From positions 100,237-164,236 of the forward strand of contig JAEWRW010000031.1 of the NCBI GenBank assembly GCA_023398815.1: a stretch of DNA of 64,000 bases, written 5' to 3'. The stretch is from Bacillota bacterium. Lineage in GTDB: Bacteria > Bacillota > Clostridia > Christensenellales > UMGS416. Shown piece after piece: positions 42,080 through 50,014 of this stretch (the stretch's first letter is position 1; every line of letters begins with the position of its first letter). Made by a program: the position numbers and the translations under genes. A model generated the notes under the pieces. It had not been told where the DNA came from and made no database searches. It worked only from the letters and a program-made list of their open reading frames with translations.

Positions 42080-42280
42080 ATGGGACAGCGAATGTCATGG
42101 AGGGAGGGTGCAAAGGAACTTCATCTGCCACCCAACGCGGTATATCAGGCCATCAAGCAGGGTATTTTTCCGGCCTGGCGTATCGGAGCACCTGGAAAGC
42201 GTGGAAGGCTCATAATCGACATTGAGCTTTGCGAACAAGCGATCAGAGACAAGATGCTTGAGAACACTAAGAATTTCTGA
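42080..42280 (+). CDS. Excisionase-like small helix-turn-helix protein
   Basis: 66 residues: MGQRMSWREGAKELHLPPNAVYQAIKQGIFPAWRIGAPGKRGRLIIDIELCEQAIRDKMLENTKNF. The SWREGAKELHLPPNAVYQAIKQG part is a MerR/excisionase-type HTH, followed by a wing with basic residues. ATG 42080 has GGAGG 7 bases upstream. Size, position in the island and distance to the integrase suggest a recombination directionality factor that helps excise the island, perhaps binding the repeats just downstream. A plain regulator cannot be excluded. Confidence 0.75.
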   Translation: MGQRMSWREGAKELHLPPNAVYQAIKQGIFPAWRIGAPGKRGRLIIDIELCEQAIRDKMLENTKNF

Positions 42281-42453
42281 TCGTTACTAGAGAGAGGGGG
42301 GGAGATATTATGGTTTGGACACCATAGAATAACTTCACATGGGCAGCATGATGAGATGTCTCCTGATCTTTTTATGTTGCTTCGCAATGACTTGCAGGGG
42401 GGCGGACCTCGGCGGAAGAGGGTTTAGTGTTATTTACAACTCTATCATATACG

Positions 42454-42817
42454 CGGCTAAATGCCAAGCTCTTCATTCATATCAGCCTATGGTAACTAAG
42501 GATGGTAGGAAAGAACGGGCCCACTAAGCAAAAGCTAACGCGGCTAAACGCCAACCAAGCAAATGCGCACTCGGCTAAACGCCAATTGCACGATTAAGAA
42601 AAAACTGAGTCTGGGAAAGAACGGTTCCAAACCAACTATAAAGAATGAGTGGGGAAAGAACGGTTCCAAGTCTCCTATATGGAATGAGTGGGGAAAGAAC
42701 GGTTCCAAGTCTCCTATATGGAATGAATGGGGAAAGAACGGTTCCAAGGCTCTCATATGGAATGAATGGGGAAAGAATGGTTCCTGGAGAGAAATAAGGG
42801 CTGCGGCTAAAGGCCAT
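42454..42817 (+). repeat. Four dispersed 14-bp CGGCTAAANGCCAA repeats
   Basis: CGGCTAAATGCCAA 42454-42467, CGGCTAAACGCCAA 42541-42554 and 42572-42585, CGGCTAAAGGCCAT 42804-42817. Each holds GGC...GCC as a short inverted repeat. They flank the 39-bp array. Possible protein-binding sites for the integrase arm domain, excisionase or a replication factor. Confidence 0.75.
42613..42784 (+). repeat. 39-bp tandem array, 4.4 copies
   Basis: Units start at 42613, 42652, 42691 and 42730, with a partial fifth at 42769. Each opens with GGGAAAGAACGGTTCC, which contains GAACGGTTC, and most carry TCCTATATGGA in the middle. Copies 2 and 3 are nearly identical; the outer ones have drifted. The unit is a multiple of three and has no stops in one frame on either strand, so it looks like a coding repeat, but no start site supports a gene. 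Confidence 0.9.
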
Positions 42818-43171
42818 CGCCACATATTAGCAAATCGAAGGAGCCATTGCGACAGGCAACGCCATCAAGAGGGTGTCATGGGCGTAGTCCTTATGCAACC
42901 GAAGTGTAAGGACTGCGCAACCCCTCAAGACCTACATTCAAGTTAAAAGGCTTAGGCAATCTTGTCAGCACAAGCTAGACAGTCTATGTCGTGCACCCTT
43001 GCCATGGCACATGGCTACTGCAAGGTGGTCTCGATGGCTGCCATGAGGCCTGCCAATGTAAGAGCTGGCACGAACGAAAGGAGGTCTGAGATCTGCGAAT
43101 GCCTTTGCATCCAGATCAGTAAACACCCTGACGGATGATGAACTAATTCAAAGCAAGCCGGAGGTATGAAT
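42818..43171. other. Intergenic stretch, one hairpin
   Basis: Contains GTCCTTA/TAAGGAC around a 13-base loop near 42890-42916. No gene with a ribosome site is seen until the zinc-finger protein. Confidence 0.4.
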
Positions 43172-43408
43172 ATGGATCCCAAACAATTTGCATCTCGTTA
43201 CTTTGAGGATTACAAGATCAGTGATGATGAAATCATAGTCAAGTACTGCCCATTTTGCCATGGAGGGAAAAGGAGGGATAGGAACTCATTTTGTTTGAAC
43301 TCCAGGAAATGTGTATATATCTGCTTTTCGTGCGGGAGAAGAGGGACATTCAGACAGTTGCGTCAAGAGTTGACCAAACTAAGACCGACGTATGGCCTGA
43401 AGTATTAG
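43172..43408 (+). CDS. Stand-alone primase-type (CHC2-like) zinc-finger protein
   Basis: 78 residues: MDPKQFASRYFEDYKISDDEIIVKYCPFCHGGKRRDRNSFCLN, then CVYICFSCGRRGTFRQLRQEL. The two pairs CPFCH and CFSCG, with the helix between them, match the zinc-binding domain of DnaG-type and phage primases, but the polymerase domain is missing. ATG 43172 is chosen because GGAGG lies 7 bases upstream; ATG 43166 is too close. It lies between a repeat array and the integrase. It may bind single-stranded or repeat DNA for element maintenance, or be a relic of a primase gene. Confidence 0.75.
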   Translation: MDPKQFASRYFEDYKISDDEIIVKYCPFCHGGKRRDRNSFCLNSRKCVYICFSCGRRGTFRQLRQELTKLRPTYGLKY

Positions 43409-43463
43409 CGGTCTGATTTGGATTGGTACCCTGAGTCTCCTTGAAAAGACAGTTGGCGTTAAT

Positions 43464-43483
43464 TATGGTATAATATAACCATA
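43464..43483 (+). promoter_or_regulatory. Integrase promoter with flanking inverted repeat
   Basis: TATAAT (43469-43474) lies inside a perfect inverted repeat TATGGT (43464-43469) / ACCATA (43478-43483). No good -35 is seen at the right distance. A bound protein here would block the promoter. Confidence 0.6.
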
Positions 43484-43537
43484 AAATGCACGGTGTGGTT
43501 GTGCATGGGTAACAATATTTGGTGGGAGGAAGGCAGG

Positions 43538-44791
43538 ATGGCTACCATAGAGAAACGTGGGGACACATATCGGATTATTGTCTCCGCTGGATATAACAGT
43601 GCAGGGAAGCAAATCAGGAAGCGTCTAACCTGGGTTCCCCCAACCGGTCTGACACCTCATCAGCTAAAAAAGGCATTGAATGTTGCTGCTGTGGAATTTG
43701 AAAACAAGGTGAAGACCGGTCAGTACATAAAAGGCGACATCACCCTCGCCGACTTTACCGCACGATGGATCGAAGAATATGGCAAGATACAGTTGGCGGA
43801 GACGACGCTCTACTCCTATCGCATGGCCTTGAAGGATCAGATACTGCCTGCCCTTGGTCACATACAGCTCGGCAAGCTGCAGCCTATTCAGATCCAGTCT
43901 TTCTTGAATAACCTACTTGAGGACGGAGTAAGGAAGGATGGTAAGCCCGGCGGGTACGGCGCCAGAACAGTTAAGTACATGCAGCAGATTCTTTCTTCCA
44001 TCCTCCATACAGCGGTATATTGGCAGGTGATCCTCTCAAACCCCTGTGAGCGTGTGAAACCACCGGCGAAAAAGGATGCGCCGACGCCTGGAAGGGTGAA
44101 GCATTTCACCGATGAGCAAGTTGGGCGGTTTCTGGAGGCCATAGAGGGGGAACCGTTGAAGTATCGACTACTGGCAAACATCGGCATTTATGTGGGATCG
44201 CGGAAGGGAGAGATGCTGGGCTTGACCTGGGCTGATGTGGATCTGGATGCCGGGACGTTGTTCATCGACAAGGTTGGCTCCTACACCCCAGAGAAAGGCC
44301 TTTTCATCAAGGACACACCCAAGAATGTCAGTTCTGTGCGCTCCGTGGAGCTCATCGACAGAGTGATCGTTTTGCTGCGGCTGCACAAGAAGGAACAGGC
44401 TGAGGATCGCCTGCGGCTCGGCGAGCTCTGGCAGAATCAAGACTTGATATTCACCCAGTGGAATGGTCTGCAGATGCACACCTCCACACCGCGGCAATGG
44501 ATGGGTAGGTTCATCGACCGATACAACACAAACATAATGAAGGACAATACCCTTGCCGACGGTGAGAAGAGCACTCGCCTTCTGCCAAAGATCCCATTCC
44601 ATGGGCTACGCCATACCTCGGCGACGTTGATGATCGCCGGACATGTGGACATCCGAACCGTCTCGGCACGCTTGGGTCATGCCCGGACTTCGACCACGAC
44701 GGACATCTATTCTCACTTCCTGAAAACCTCGGACAAGAAGGCGGCACTTACCATCGAGGGCATGATCGCAGGAGCAAAAAGCAGTCTTTGA
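43538..44791 (+). CDS. int: Tyrosine site-specific integrase
   Basis: 417 residues. An N-terminal arm-binding AP2-like domain (MATIEKRGDTYRIIVSAGYNSAGKQIRKRLTWVP) is followed by a SAM-like core-binding domain (TLADFTARWIEEYGKIQLAETTLYSYRMALKDQILPALG) and the catalytic domain with Arg in YVGSRKGEMLGLTW, HGLRH, LGHARTSTTTDIYSH and the nucleophile Tyr in DIYSH. The start is set by GGGAGGAAGGCAGG before 43538; the longer frame has no site. It lies beside tRNA-Arg inside the right attachment repeat, so it is the enzyme that inserted the island. Similar to Tn916/phage integrases of Bacillota. Confidence 0.95.
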   Translation: MATIEKRGDTYRIIVSAGYNSAGKQIRKRLTWVPPTGLTPHQLKKALNVAAVEFENKVKTGQYIKGDITLADFTARWIEEYGKIQLAETTLYSYRMALKDQILPALGHIQLGKLQPIQIQSFLNNLLEDGVRKDGKPGGYGARTVKYMQQILSSILHTAVYWQVILSNPCERVKPPAKKDAPTPGRVKHFTDEQVGRFLEAIEGEPLKYRLLANIGIYVGSRKGEMLGLTWADVDLDAGTLFIDKVGSYTPEKGLFIKDTPKNVSSVRSVELIDRVIVLLRLHKKEQAEDRLRLGELWQNQDLIFTQWNGLQMHTSTPRQWMGRFIDRYNTNIMKDNTLADGEKSTRLLPKIPFHGLRHTSATLMIAGHVDIRTVSARLGHARTSTTTDIYSHFLKTSDKKAALTIEGMIAGAKSSL

Positions 44792-44850
44792 AGCAAATAA
44801 ACCCCAAATAAACCCCAAACCCCAAAATCAACCCTGTTGGATGGAAAATG

Positions 44851-44885
44851 AAAAACCCTAGGAACCGCATGATTCCTGGGGTTTT
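44851..44885. terminator. Island-borne terminator for tRNA-Arg and int
   Basis: AAAACCCTAGGAA (44852-44864) pairs with TTCCTGGGGTTTT (44873-44885), 13 pairs with one wobble. On the minus strand it ends GGGTTTTTCATTTT after the tRNA. It replaces the host terminator left behind at 28012-28038. Confidence 0.8.
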
Positions 44886-44934
44886 CTTGGCGTACCCGGG
44901 GGGATTCGAACCCACGACCTCTTGATTCGTAGTC
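44879..44934 (-). repeat. attR: 56-bp repeat inside intact tRNA-Arg
   Basis: Identical to 28031-28086. It spans the 3' flank, CCA, acceptor, T arm and part of the anticodon arm of tRNA-Arg. The crossover must lie within this block. Confidence 0.92.
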
Positions 44935-44964
44935 AAGCACTCTATCCAACTGAGCTACGGGTAC
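44888..44964 (-). tRNA. tRNA-Arg(ACG)
   Basis: 77 bases with encoded CCA. The acceptor GTACCCG pairs with CGGGTAC; the D arm is GCTC...GAGT-like, the anticodon loop CTACGAA gives ACG, and the T arm is GTGGGTTCGAATCCCCC. The 3' half is duplicated at 28031 through island integration. Terminator directly downstream. Confidence 0.96.
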
Positions 44965-45172
44965 ATCTTTTGAGGTGCTCAGACAGTTTATTACATCACG
45001 AGGCCATTGTCAAGGTTTTGTTTTCAGGTGGGTTGCAGAACATCGTTGGTGTGGTTGGGCACCGTCGGGTTGCCTTGCCTACCTCGGTGCGCATCGAGCC
45101 AGATGGAACCAGGCAGAGTGCGCTTGCGTTCATCAGCGGGTGACGATTTTTCGGGTACCACAGCTCCCGCGT

Positions 45173-45201
45173 TTGTGGAATGGTCGCCCCTTTGATACAA
45201 T
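45173..45201 (+). promoter_or_regulatory. Promoter of toroid protein gene
   Basis: TTGTGG (45173-45178), 17 bases, TACAAT (45196-45201); GGAGG lies at 45245-45249. Confidence 0.65.
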
Positions 45202-45257
45202 GCAACCAACGACCAATGATCTAGGAGAAGTACTGTGAGCAACCGGAGGTGAACCTT

Positions 45258-46199
45258 GTGGAGATGAAGCAATCGGTGCTCCGCTGGCTGATGGAAAGCG
45301 ACCCTGCCATCCGTTGGCAGGTGCTGCGGGATCTGCTGGATGCGGAACCAGAAGCTGTGAGGACCGAACGTTCCCGGGTAGCGAGGACTGGTTGGGGCGC
45401 GGACCTGTTGGCCCAGCAAACTGAACGGGGAGAATGGCAGGGGGACAATCTCTCCCTGTTGCGAACCACCCACTGTTTGGTCTTGCTCCGGGATTTGGGG
45501 GTGTCCCCACAAGACCCTGCAGTACAAACGGCGGTGAAGCGGGTGGCCGATCATTTGCGTTGGGAGTACCACGGTGGCAACCCCTTTTTTGAGGGAGAGG
45601 TGGAGCCGTGCATGAATGCCAAGGTGCTGGCCGTCGGGTCCTACTTTGGCATACGGTGTGACCGGGTGCTGGAATGCCTGCTGGGGGAACAGTTGGTGGA
45701 CGGCGGATGGAATTGCGACGCACCGCTCGGCCAACGGTCCTCCTTCCACACCACAATCGTTGTGCTGGAGGCTCTTCTTGAGCATGAGACGGCCTTTGGA
45801 GCCATCGCCGATACCGCAGCTGCCCGCGCGCGGGGGGAGGAGTACCTGTTGGAACGCCGGCTTTTGCGGCGGCTTTCCACCGGGGAGATCATTGAGCGCG
45901 CCTGGACACGGTTCCACTTCCCGCCCCAGTGGCACTACGATGTGCTGCGGGGGCTGGAATACTTTCGCACGGCGAGTAGACAGCCGGAGGAGCGTATGAA
46001 CGAGGCCATCGACATCGTGTGGCAGCGCCGACACCAGAACGGCCGCTGGCCGCTGGTGAAACCCTGGCCCGACGATCTGCTGCACTTTGACATGGAGACG
46101 CAAGTAGGCGCGGCTAGCCGCTGGAGCACCCTGCGTGCCCTGCGGGTGCTGCGCTGGGCCGAGGGAGACGGGGCGCAGTTTACTTCGCCGCGGGACTGA
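45258..46199 (+). CDS. Alpha/alpha-toroid (prenyltransferase/squalene cyclase-like) protein
   Basis: About 313 residues, made of helical pairs as in terpenoid cyclase toroids: DPAIRWQVLRDLLD, LLAQQTERGEWQGDNLSLLRTTHCLVLLRDLG, CLLGEQLVDGGWNCDA, IDIVWQRRHQNGRWPL. The repeated GxW motifs (GEW, GGWNCD, GRWPL) are the family's QW-like turns. The cyclase acid motif DxDD is absent, so enzymatic cyclisation is doubtful. GTG 45258 has GGAGG 8 bases upstream; ATG 45264 is an alternative. There is no signal peptide. Function unknown; single-gene unit. Confidence 0.75.
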   Translation: MEMKQSVLRWLMESDPAIRWQVLRDLLDAEPEAVRTERSRVARTGWGADLLAQQTERGEWQGDNLSLLRTTHCLVLLRDLGVSPQDPAVQTAVKRVADHLRWEYHGGNPFFEGEVEPCMNAKVLAVGSYFGIRCDRVLECLLGEQLVDGGWNCDAPLGQRSSFHTTIVVLEALLEHETAFGAIADTAAARARGEEYLLERRLLRRLSTGEIIERAWTRFHFPPQWHYDVLRGLEYFRTASRQPEERMNEAIDIVWQRRHQNGRWPLVKPWPDDLLHFDMETQVGAASRWSTLRALRVLRWAEGDGAQFTSPRD

Positions 46200-46288
46200 T
46201 GGAACGACGGGCATCGGCGTGAGGTCGCGTAACACGGTGGGCGCGCTTGGTGTGGCTGTGCGGGTGCAATGGTGGCCCCACTTGCTTT

Positions 46289-47146
46289 TTACACACGCCC
46301 CAGGGCCGAGGGCGACACGCCCATCTCCCGCTTGAAGAGGCGGCTAAAGTAGTTGGAGTCGGCAAAGCCCAGCTGGCCTGCGGCTTCGGTGACGCTGGCA
46401 CCTCCCTCCAACAGCAGTTTGGCCCGGTGGCAGCGTACCAGGTTGGCGTACTGGATGACCGAACTGCCCGTCTCGGCGCGGAACACCCGGCATAGGTGGG
46501 GCTCGGTGATGTGCAGCGCCCGTGCCAGCTCCGGCAGGTGGATGCCGGTGTGGCAGTGCTCCTCCACATAGCGCAGAATGTGCTCGGTGTACTGGCGGTT
46601 CCGGCGGCGGCTCTGGCTGTCCCGTGGGCGATCGGCGGGCGGGGGGCAGAGCCGCAGCAGCGCGGACATAGCCGTAAAGGCCCAGCCAGTGATGGCCAGC
46701 TCGTATCCGGGGCGGCGTGCGTCGGCCTCCTCCGCCAGCTGCCCGAAGCAGTGTGCCAGCTCCGCATGGCCCGTGAGGTAGTTGGGCAGGGTTCTTTCCC
46801 CGTGGATGAGCGGTTGAATGTCCCGCGCAAAAATGTTCCGGTCCAACCCGGCAAAGAGCGCGGCCACGTCGATCTGGATGAGCTCATGGGCCGTGTCGTC
46901 CAGGAAGCGAAGGGAGCGGTGGGGCTCGTTGCAGTTGACCACACCCACGTCTCCTGCGTGCAGCCACTGCCGCCGCTGCCCGCACTGCAGCAGAATGCCG
47001 CCCCGCAGCACCAGAAAGATCTCCATCATCCGGTGGCAGTTGAATTGGCAGCCCTGGCTGGCGCTGCCGTTGCGGCGGTGGCTCACGCGCACCGGCACCG
47101 GTGAACCGCCCAGATCATCGGGCTCAAAGCAAATGCGTTCGGGCAT
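46289..47146 (-). CDS. AraC-family regulator
   Basis: 285 residues. An N-terminal cupin-type sensor (FNCHRMMEIFLVLRGGILLQCG, LHAGDVGVVNCNEPHRSLRF) is followed by a double helix-turn-helix: YTEHILRYVEEHCHTGIHLPELARALHITEPHLCRVFRAETGSSVIQYANLVR and LLLEGGASVTEAAGQLGFADSNYFSRLFKREMGVSP. GGAGGAA precedes the ATG. It is divergent from the sulfatase operon, 107 bases away. The sulfatase promoter has TATAAT (47221-47226) but no acceptable -35, which suits activation by this protein, probably in response to a sulfated sugar or a product of it. Confidence 0.92.
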   Translation of the reverse strand: MPERICFEPDDLGGSPVPVRVSHRRNGSASQGCQFNCHRMMEIFLVLRGGILLQCGQRRQWLHAGDVGVVNCNEPHRSLRFLDDTAHELIQIDVAALFAGLDRNIFARDIQPLIHGERTLPNYLTGHAELAHCFGQLAEEADARRPGYELAITGWAFTAMSALLRLCPPPADRPRDSQSRRRNRQYTEHILRYVEEHCHTGIHLPELARALHITEPHLCRVFRAETGSSVIQYANLVRCHRAKLLLEGGASVTEAAGQLGFADSNYFSRLFKREMGVSPSALGRV

Positions 47147-47253
47147 GGCTTCCTCCGGAAACGATCAAAATTGTGCGGATTTGCCCCAATACTAGCAGGG
47201 CCGCTGACGATTGTACAGGGTATAATGAAATCAATATCGTCGGGAGGTTTGCC

Positions 47254-48708
47254 ATGAAGATCCTGTTTGTCGACATCGACACCCTGCGGCCCGACCACAT
47301 GGGCTGCTACGGCTACCACCGCAACACCACCCCCAACATGGACGCCATCGCGCGGGAGGGGCTGCGCTTCAACCGCTACTACTGCTCGGACGCGCCCTGT
47401 CTGCCGTCGCGGGCGGCGCTGGTGTCGGGGCTCTTTGGCATCCACAATGGCGCGGTGGGCCATGGCGGCACGGCGGCCGACCGGCGGCTGACCGGCCCGA
47501 CCCGCGACTTCCAGGACGAGGTGGATCGTAACAGCTTCCACCAAATCTTCCGTAAGGCCGGCCTGTACACCGCCTCCATCAGCACCTTCCCCGAGCGGCA
47601 TTCGTCCTGGTGGTTCAACGCCGGTTTCAACGAGACGCACAACGTGGGCGGCGGCGGCATGGAGTCGGGTGAGGAGGTGCTGCCGGTGGCTCTCGATTGG
47701 GTGGAGCGCAACGCCGACCGGCCCGACTGGTTCCTGCACGTCCACCTGTGGGATCCGCACACCCCCTACCGCGCGCCGGAGGATTTTGGCAACCCCTTCG
47801 CCGAGGAACCCCTGCCGGAGTTCTTCACCGAGGAAGCGTTGGCACGGCACCTCAAGGCCATCGGGCCCCACACCATCAATGAGATCAACATGTACAACAG
47901 CGACGAATCGCCCCGGTACCCCCGCCACCCTGGTGAGGCACACGATAGGACGGGGCTTCGGCGGGTCGTCGATGGCTACGACACCGGCATCCGCTACGCC
48001 GACCACCTGGTGGGGCAGATCTTTGATGCCCTGCGCGCCAAAGGCGTCTTTGATGATGTGGCGGTGGTTATCACCTCCGACCATGGGGAGAACTTCGGCG
48101 AGCTGGGCATGTATGCTGAGCATGGCACCGCCGACCACGCCACCTGCCGCATCCCCATGCTGCTGCGCTGGCCCGGTGGGCAGCGCGGGGTGGACGACGC
48201 CTTCCATTACAGCATCGACCTGTGCCCCACGATGGCCGACCTGCTGGGGGAGGAGAAGTGGGACAAGTGGGATGGCGAGAGTTACGCCGCCACCGTGCGC
48301 ACCGGCGAGCCCTGCGGGCGGGAGTACCTCATCCTCTCCCAGATGGCGCACGTCTGCCAGCGGTCGGCGCGGTTTGACCGGTGGCTCTACGTTCGCACCA
48401 TCCACGATGGCTTCCACCTCTTCCCGCGGGAGATGCTCTTTGACCTCGACGCAGATCCCTACGAGCAGAACGACCTGTCGTCGGCGCTGCCTGACGTCTG
48501 CGCCCAGGGGGCGCGGCTCATCCTCAATTGGCAGGAGGAGATGATGGCCGTCTCCGACAGCCCCATCGACCCTATGTGGACGGTGATGGAGGAGGGCGGC
48601 CCCTACCACGCACCACAGTCGGCGCTGGAGCGGTATGTGAAGCGGCTGGAGGACACCGGCCGGCCCGGGGGCGCAAAGGCCCTGCGCGAGAAATATCGGC
48701 TGCAATGA
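47254..48708 (+). CDS. Cys-type sulfatase (alkaline phosphatase superfamily)
   Basis: 484 residues. The N-terminal metal site is FVDIDTLRPDHMGCYGY. The formylglycine site is Cys49 in CLPSRAALVSG (C-x-P-S-R), which needs oxidation by a maturase. The central metal ligands are in TSDHGENFGE, with the substrate His near LYAEHGTADH-type MYAEHGTADH. There is no signal peptide, so the enzyme is cytoplasmic and would act on imported sulfated molecules. GGGAGG lies before ATG 47254. The matching maturase and a sulfite/sulfate-type exporter follow. Substrate unknown; length and C-terminal motifs suggest a sulfated glycan fragment. Confidence 0.93.
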   Translation: MKILFVDIDTLRPDHMGCYGYHRNTTPNMDAIAREGLRFNRYYCSDAPCLPSRAALVSGLFGIHNGAVGHGGTAADRRLTGPTRDFQDEVDRNSFHQIFRKAGLYTASISTFPERHSSWWFNAGFNETHNVGGGGMESGEEVLPVALDWVERNADRPDWFLHVHLWDPHTPYRAPEDFGNPFAEEPLPEFFTEEALARHLKAIGPHTINEINMYNSDESPRYPRHPGEAHDRTGLRRVVDGYDTGIRYADHLVGQIFDALRAKGVFDDVAVVITSDHGENFGELGMYAEHGTADHATCRIPMLLRWPGGQRGVDDAFHYSIDLCPTMADLLGEEKWDKWDGESYAATVRTGEPCGREYLILSQMAHVCQRSARFDRWLYVRTIHDGFHLFPREMLFDLDADPYEQNDLSSALPDVCAQGARLILNWQEEMMAVSDSPIDPMWTVMEEGGPYHAPQSALERYVKRLEDTGRPGGAKALREKYRLQ

Positions 48709-48714
48709 CTACGA

Positions 48715-48755
48715 CAGGGCTGGACGGAGGAGTCGTTCGGCCCTGCTGCATTTTT
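48715..48755 (+). terminator. Terminator after sulfatase
   Basis: CAGGGC (48715-48720) pairs with GCCCTG (48740-48745), with an inner GAC/GTC, followed by TTTTT. It implies partial separation of the sulfatase and maturase transcripts. Confidence 0.65.
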
Positions 48756-48799
48756 CAGTTCAGCGCGCCGGTGATTGCAGTTTGGCTAACCGCCTGCCG

Positions 48800-48828
48800 T
48801 TGGCAGCCGGCCCGGCCTGCGGTACAAT
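48800..48828 (+). promoter_or_regulatory. Promoter of sulfatase maturase
   Basis: TTGGCA (48800-48805), 17 bases, TACAAT (48823-48828); the leader contains AAGGAG before ATG 48884. The maturase and exporter can thus be made independently of the sulfatase. Confidence 0.7.
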
Positions 48829-48883
48829 GAACGACAACGGGCTGCGCGGCGGCCCAGCGCCCATGCCGCAAAAGGAGAACGCC

Positions 48884-50014
48884 ATGCCACCGGTCACCTT
48901 CCTCATCAAGCCCGCGTCCAGCGCCTGCAACCTGCGGTGCAAGTACTGCTTCTACTTCTCCGAGGCGGAGCAGCGCACCGTACCCTACTATGGCATGATG
49001 AGCGAGGAGACGCTGGAGGCCGTGGTGCGAAAGGGCTTGGCCTACGCCGAGGGATCCTGCGGGTTCGCCTTCCAGGGTGGGGAGCCGATGCTGGCGGGGC
49101 TGCCGTTCTTCCGCAAGCTCGTGGAGCTGGAGGAGCGCCACAACACCAAGGGCGTGGCGGTGCACAACGCCATCCAAACCAATGGCACGCTGGTGGATGA
49201 GGAGTGGGCGCGGTTCTTCCACGATCATCGTTTCCTGGTGGGCTTGTCGCTGGATGGCGACCGCGACACCCACAACCTGCACCGGGTGGACGCCGGGCGG
49301 CGGGGCACGTTCCCCCAGGTGCTGGCGGCGGCGCGGCTCTTTGACCGCTTTGCGGTGGAGTACAACATCCTGACGGTGGTGACGGCCAACACGGCGCGGT
49401 ACGCCGGGCGGGTATACGACTTCTACCGGAAAAACGGTTTCCGGTACCTGCAGTTCATCCACTGCCTGGACCCGCTGGGCATGGAGCCGGGGAGCCTGCC
49501 CCACTCCCTGGGGGCCGAGGGGCTGGAGCGGTTCCTCAAAACCCTGTTTGACCGCTGGTACGAGGACCTGATGACCGGCCAGTACGTGAGCGTGCGGTAC
49601 TTTGACAACCTGGTGCAGATGCTGCTGGGTCACCCGCCGGAGGCCTGCGGCATGGCCGGGGTGTGCGGCATCAACCTGGTGCTGGAGTCCGACGGCGGTG
49701 CCTACCCCTGCGACTTTTACATGCTGGACGAGTGGCGGCTAGGGAACCTGGTGACCGACGAGGTTGCCGATCTCATTGCAAGCGCCCGGGCCGAGGAGTT
49801 CCGGCGGCTGTCGGTGGAGCCGGCTGTGTCCTGCCGGGGGTGCCGGTGGTTCGCCCTGTGCCGCGGCGGCTGCCGGCGGGAGCGGGAGCGTGCCGCCGGG
49901 GGTCTGGACGTCAACGTCTTCTGCGCGGCCTATCGCGGGTTCTTTGAGTATGCCTACCCCCGCCTTGCACAGGCGGCGCGGCTGGCCGCCCAGGGGGAGG
50001 GAAGGGCACGATGA
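48884..50014 (+). CDS. Anaerobic sulfatase-maturating radical SAM enzyme
   Basis: 376 residues. The radical SAM motif CNLRCKYCFYF (C-x3-C-x2-C) is near residue 17, followed by FAFQGGEPML and NAIQTNGTLVDEEWARFF. The C-terminal SPASM/auxiliary cluster region contains CGMAGVCGINLVLESDGGAYPCDFYML and CRGCRWFALCRGGCRRERE...VNVFCAAY, as in anSME. It converts the sulfatase active-site Cys to formylglycine without oxygen. AAGGAG before ATG 48884 sets the start. Its stop overlaps the exporter gene as ATGA. Confidence 0.94.
   Translation: MPPVTFLIKPASSACNLRCKYCFYFSEAEQRTVPYYGMMSEETLEAVVRKGLAYAEGSCGFAFQGGEPMLAGLPFFRKLVELEERHNTKGVAVHNAIQTNGTLVDEEWARFFHDHRFLVGLSLDGDRDTHNLHRVDAGRRGTFPQVLAAARLFDRFAVEYNILTVVTANTARYAGRVYDFYRKNGFRYLQFIHCLDPLGMEPGSLPHSLGAEGLERFLKTLFDRWYEDLMTGQYVSVRYFDNLVQMLLGHPPEACGMAGVCGINLVLESDGGAYPCDFYMLDEWRLGNLVTDEVADLIASARAEEFRRLSVEPAVSCRGCRWFALCRGGCRRERERAAGGLDVNVFCAAYRGFFEYAYPRLAQAARLAAQGEGRAR

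Larger units (their letters stand above)
28031..44934. mobile_element. Integrated genomic island at tRNA-Arg (about 16.9 kb)
   Basis: It is bounded by a 56-bp perfect direct repeat. An intact tRNA-Arg is restored at the right end and a tyrosine integrase lies immediately inside, together with an excisionase-like protein. Cargo: RHH regulator, GYF membrane protein, YobI-like NTPase and a type I restriction-modification operon with DUF2971. No conjugation, capsid or portal genes are seen, so movement would need a helper, or the element is a non-conjugative defence island. An IS256 remnant and degenerate pieces show older decay within it. Confidence 0.88.

Noticed and set aside
42613..42784. CRISPR array
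   Set aside because: Units are contiguous with no unique spacers and no cas genes are present.
42563..42946. Protein with 13-residue repeats (GKNGSKSPIWNEW)
   Set aside because: The 39-bp unit is stop-free in a frame on both strands, and neither frame has a ribosome site; treated as DNA repeats.
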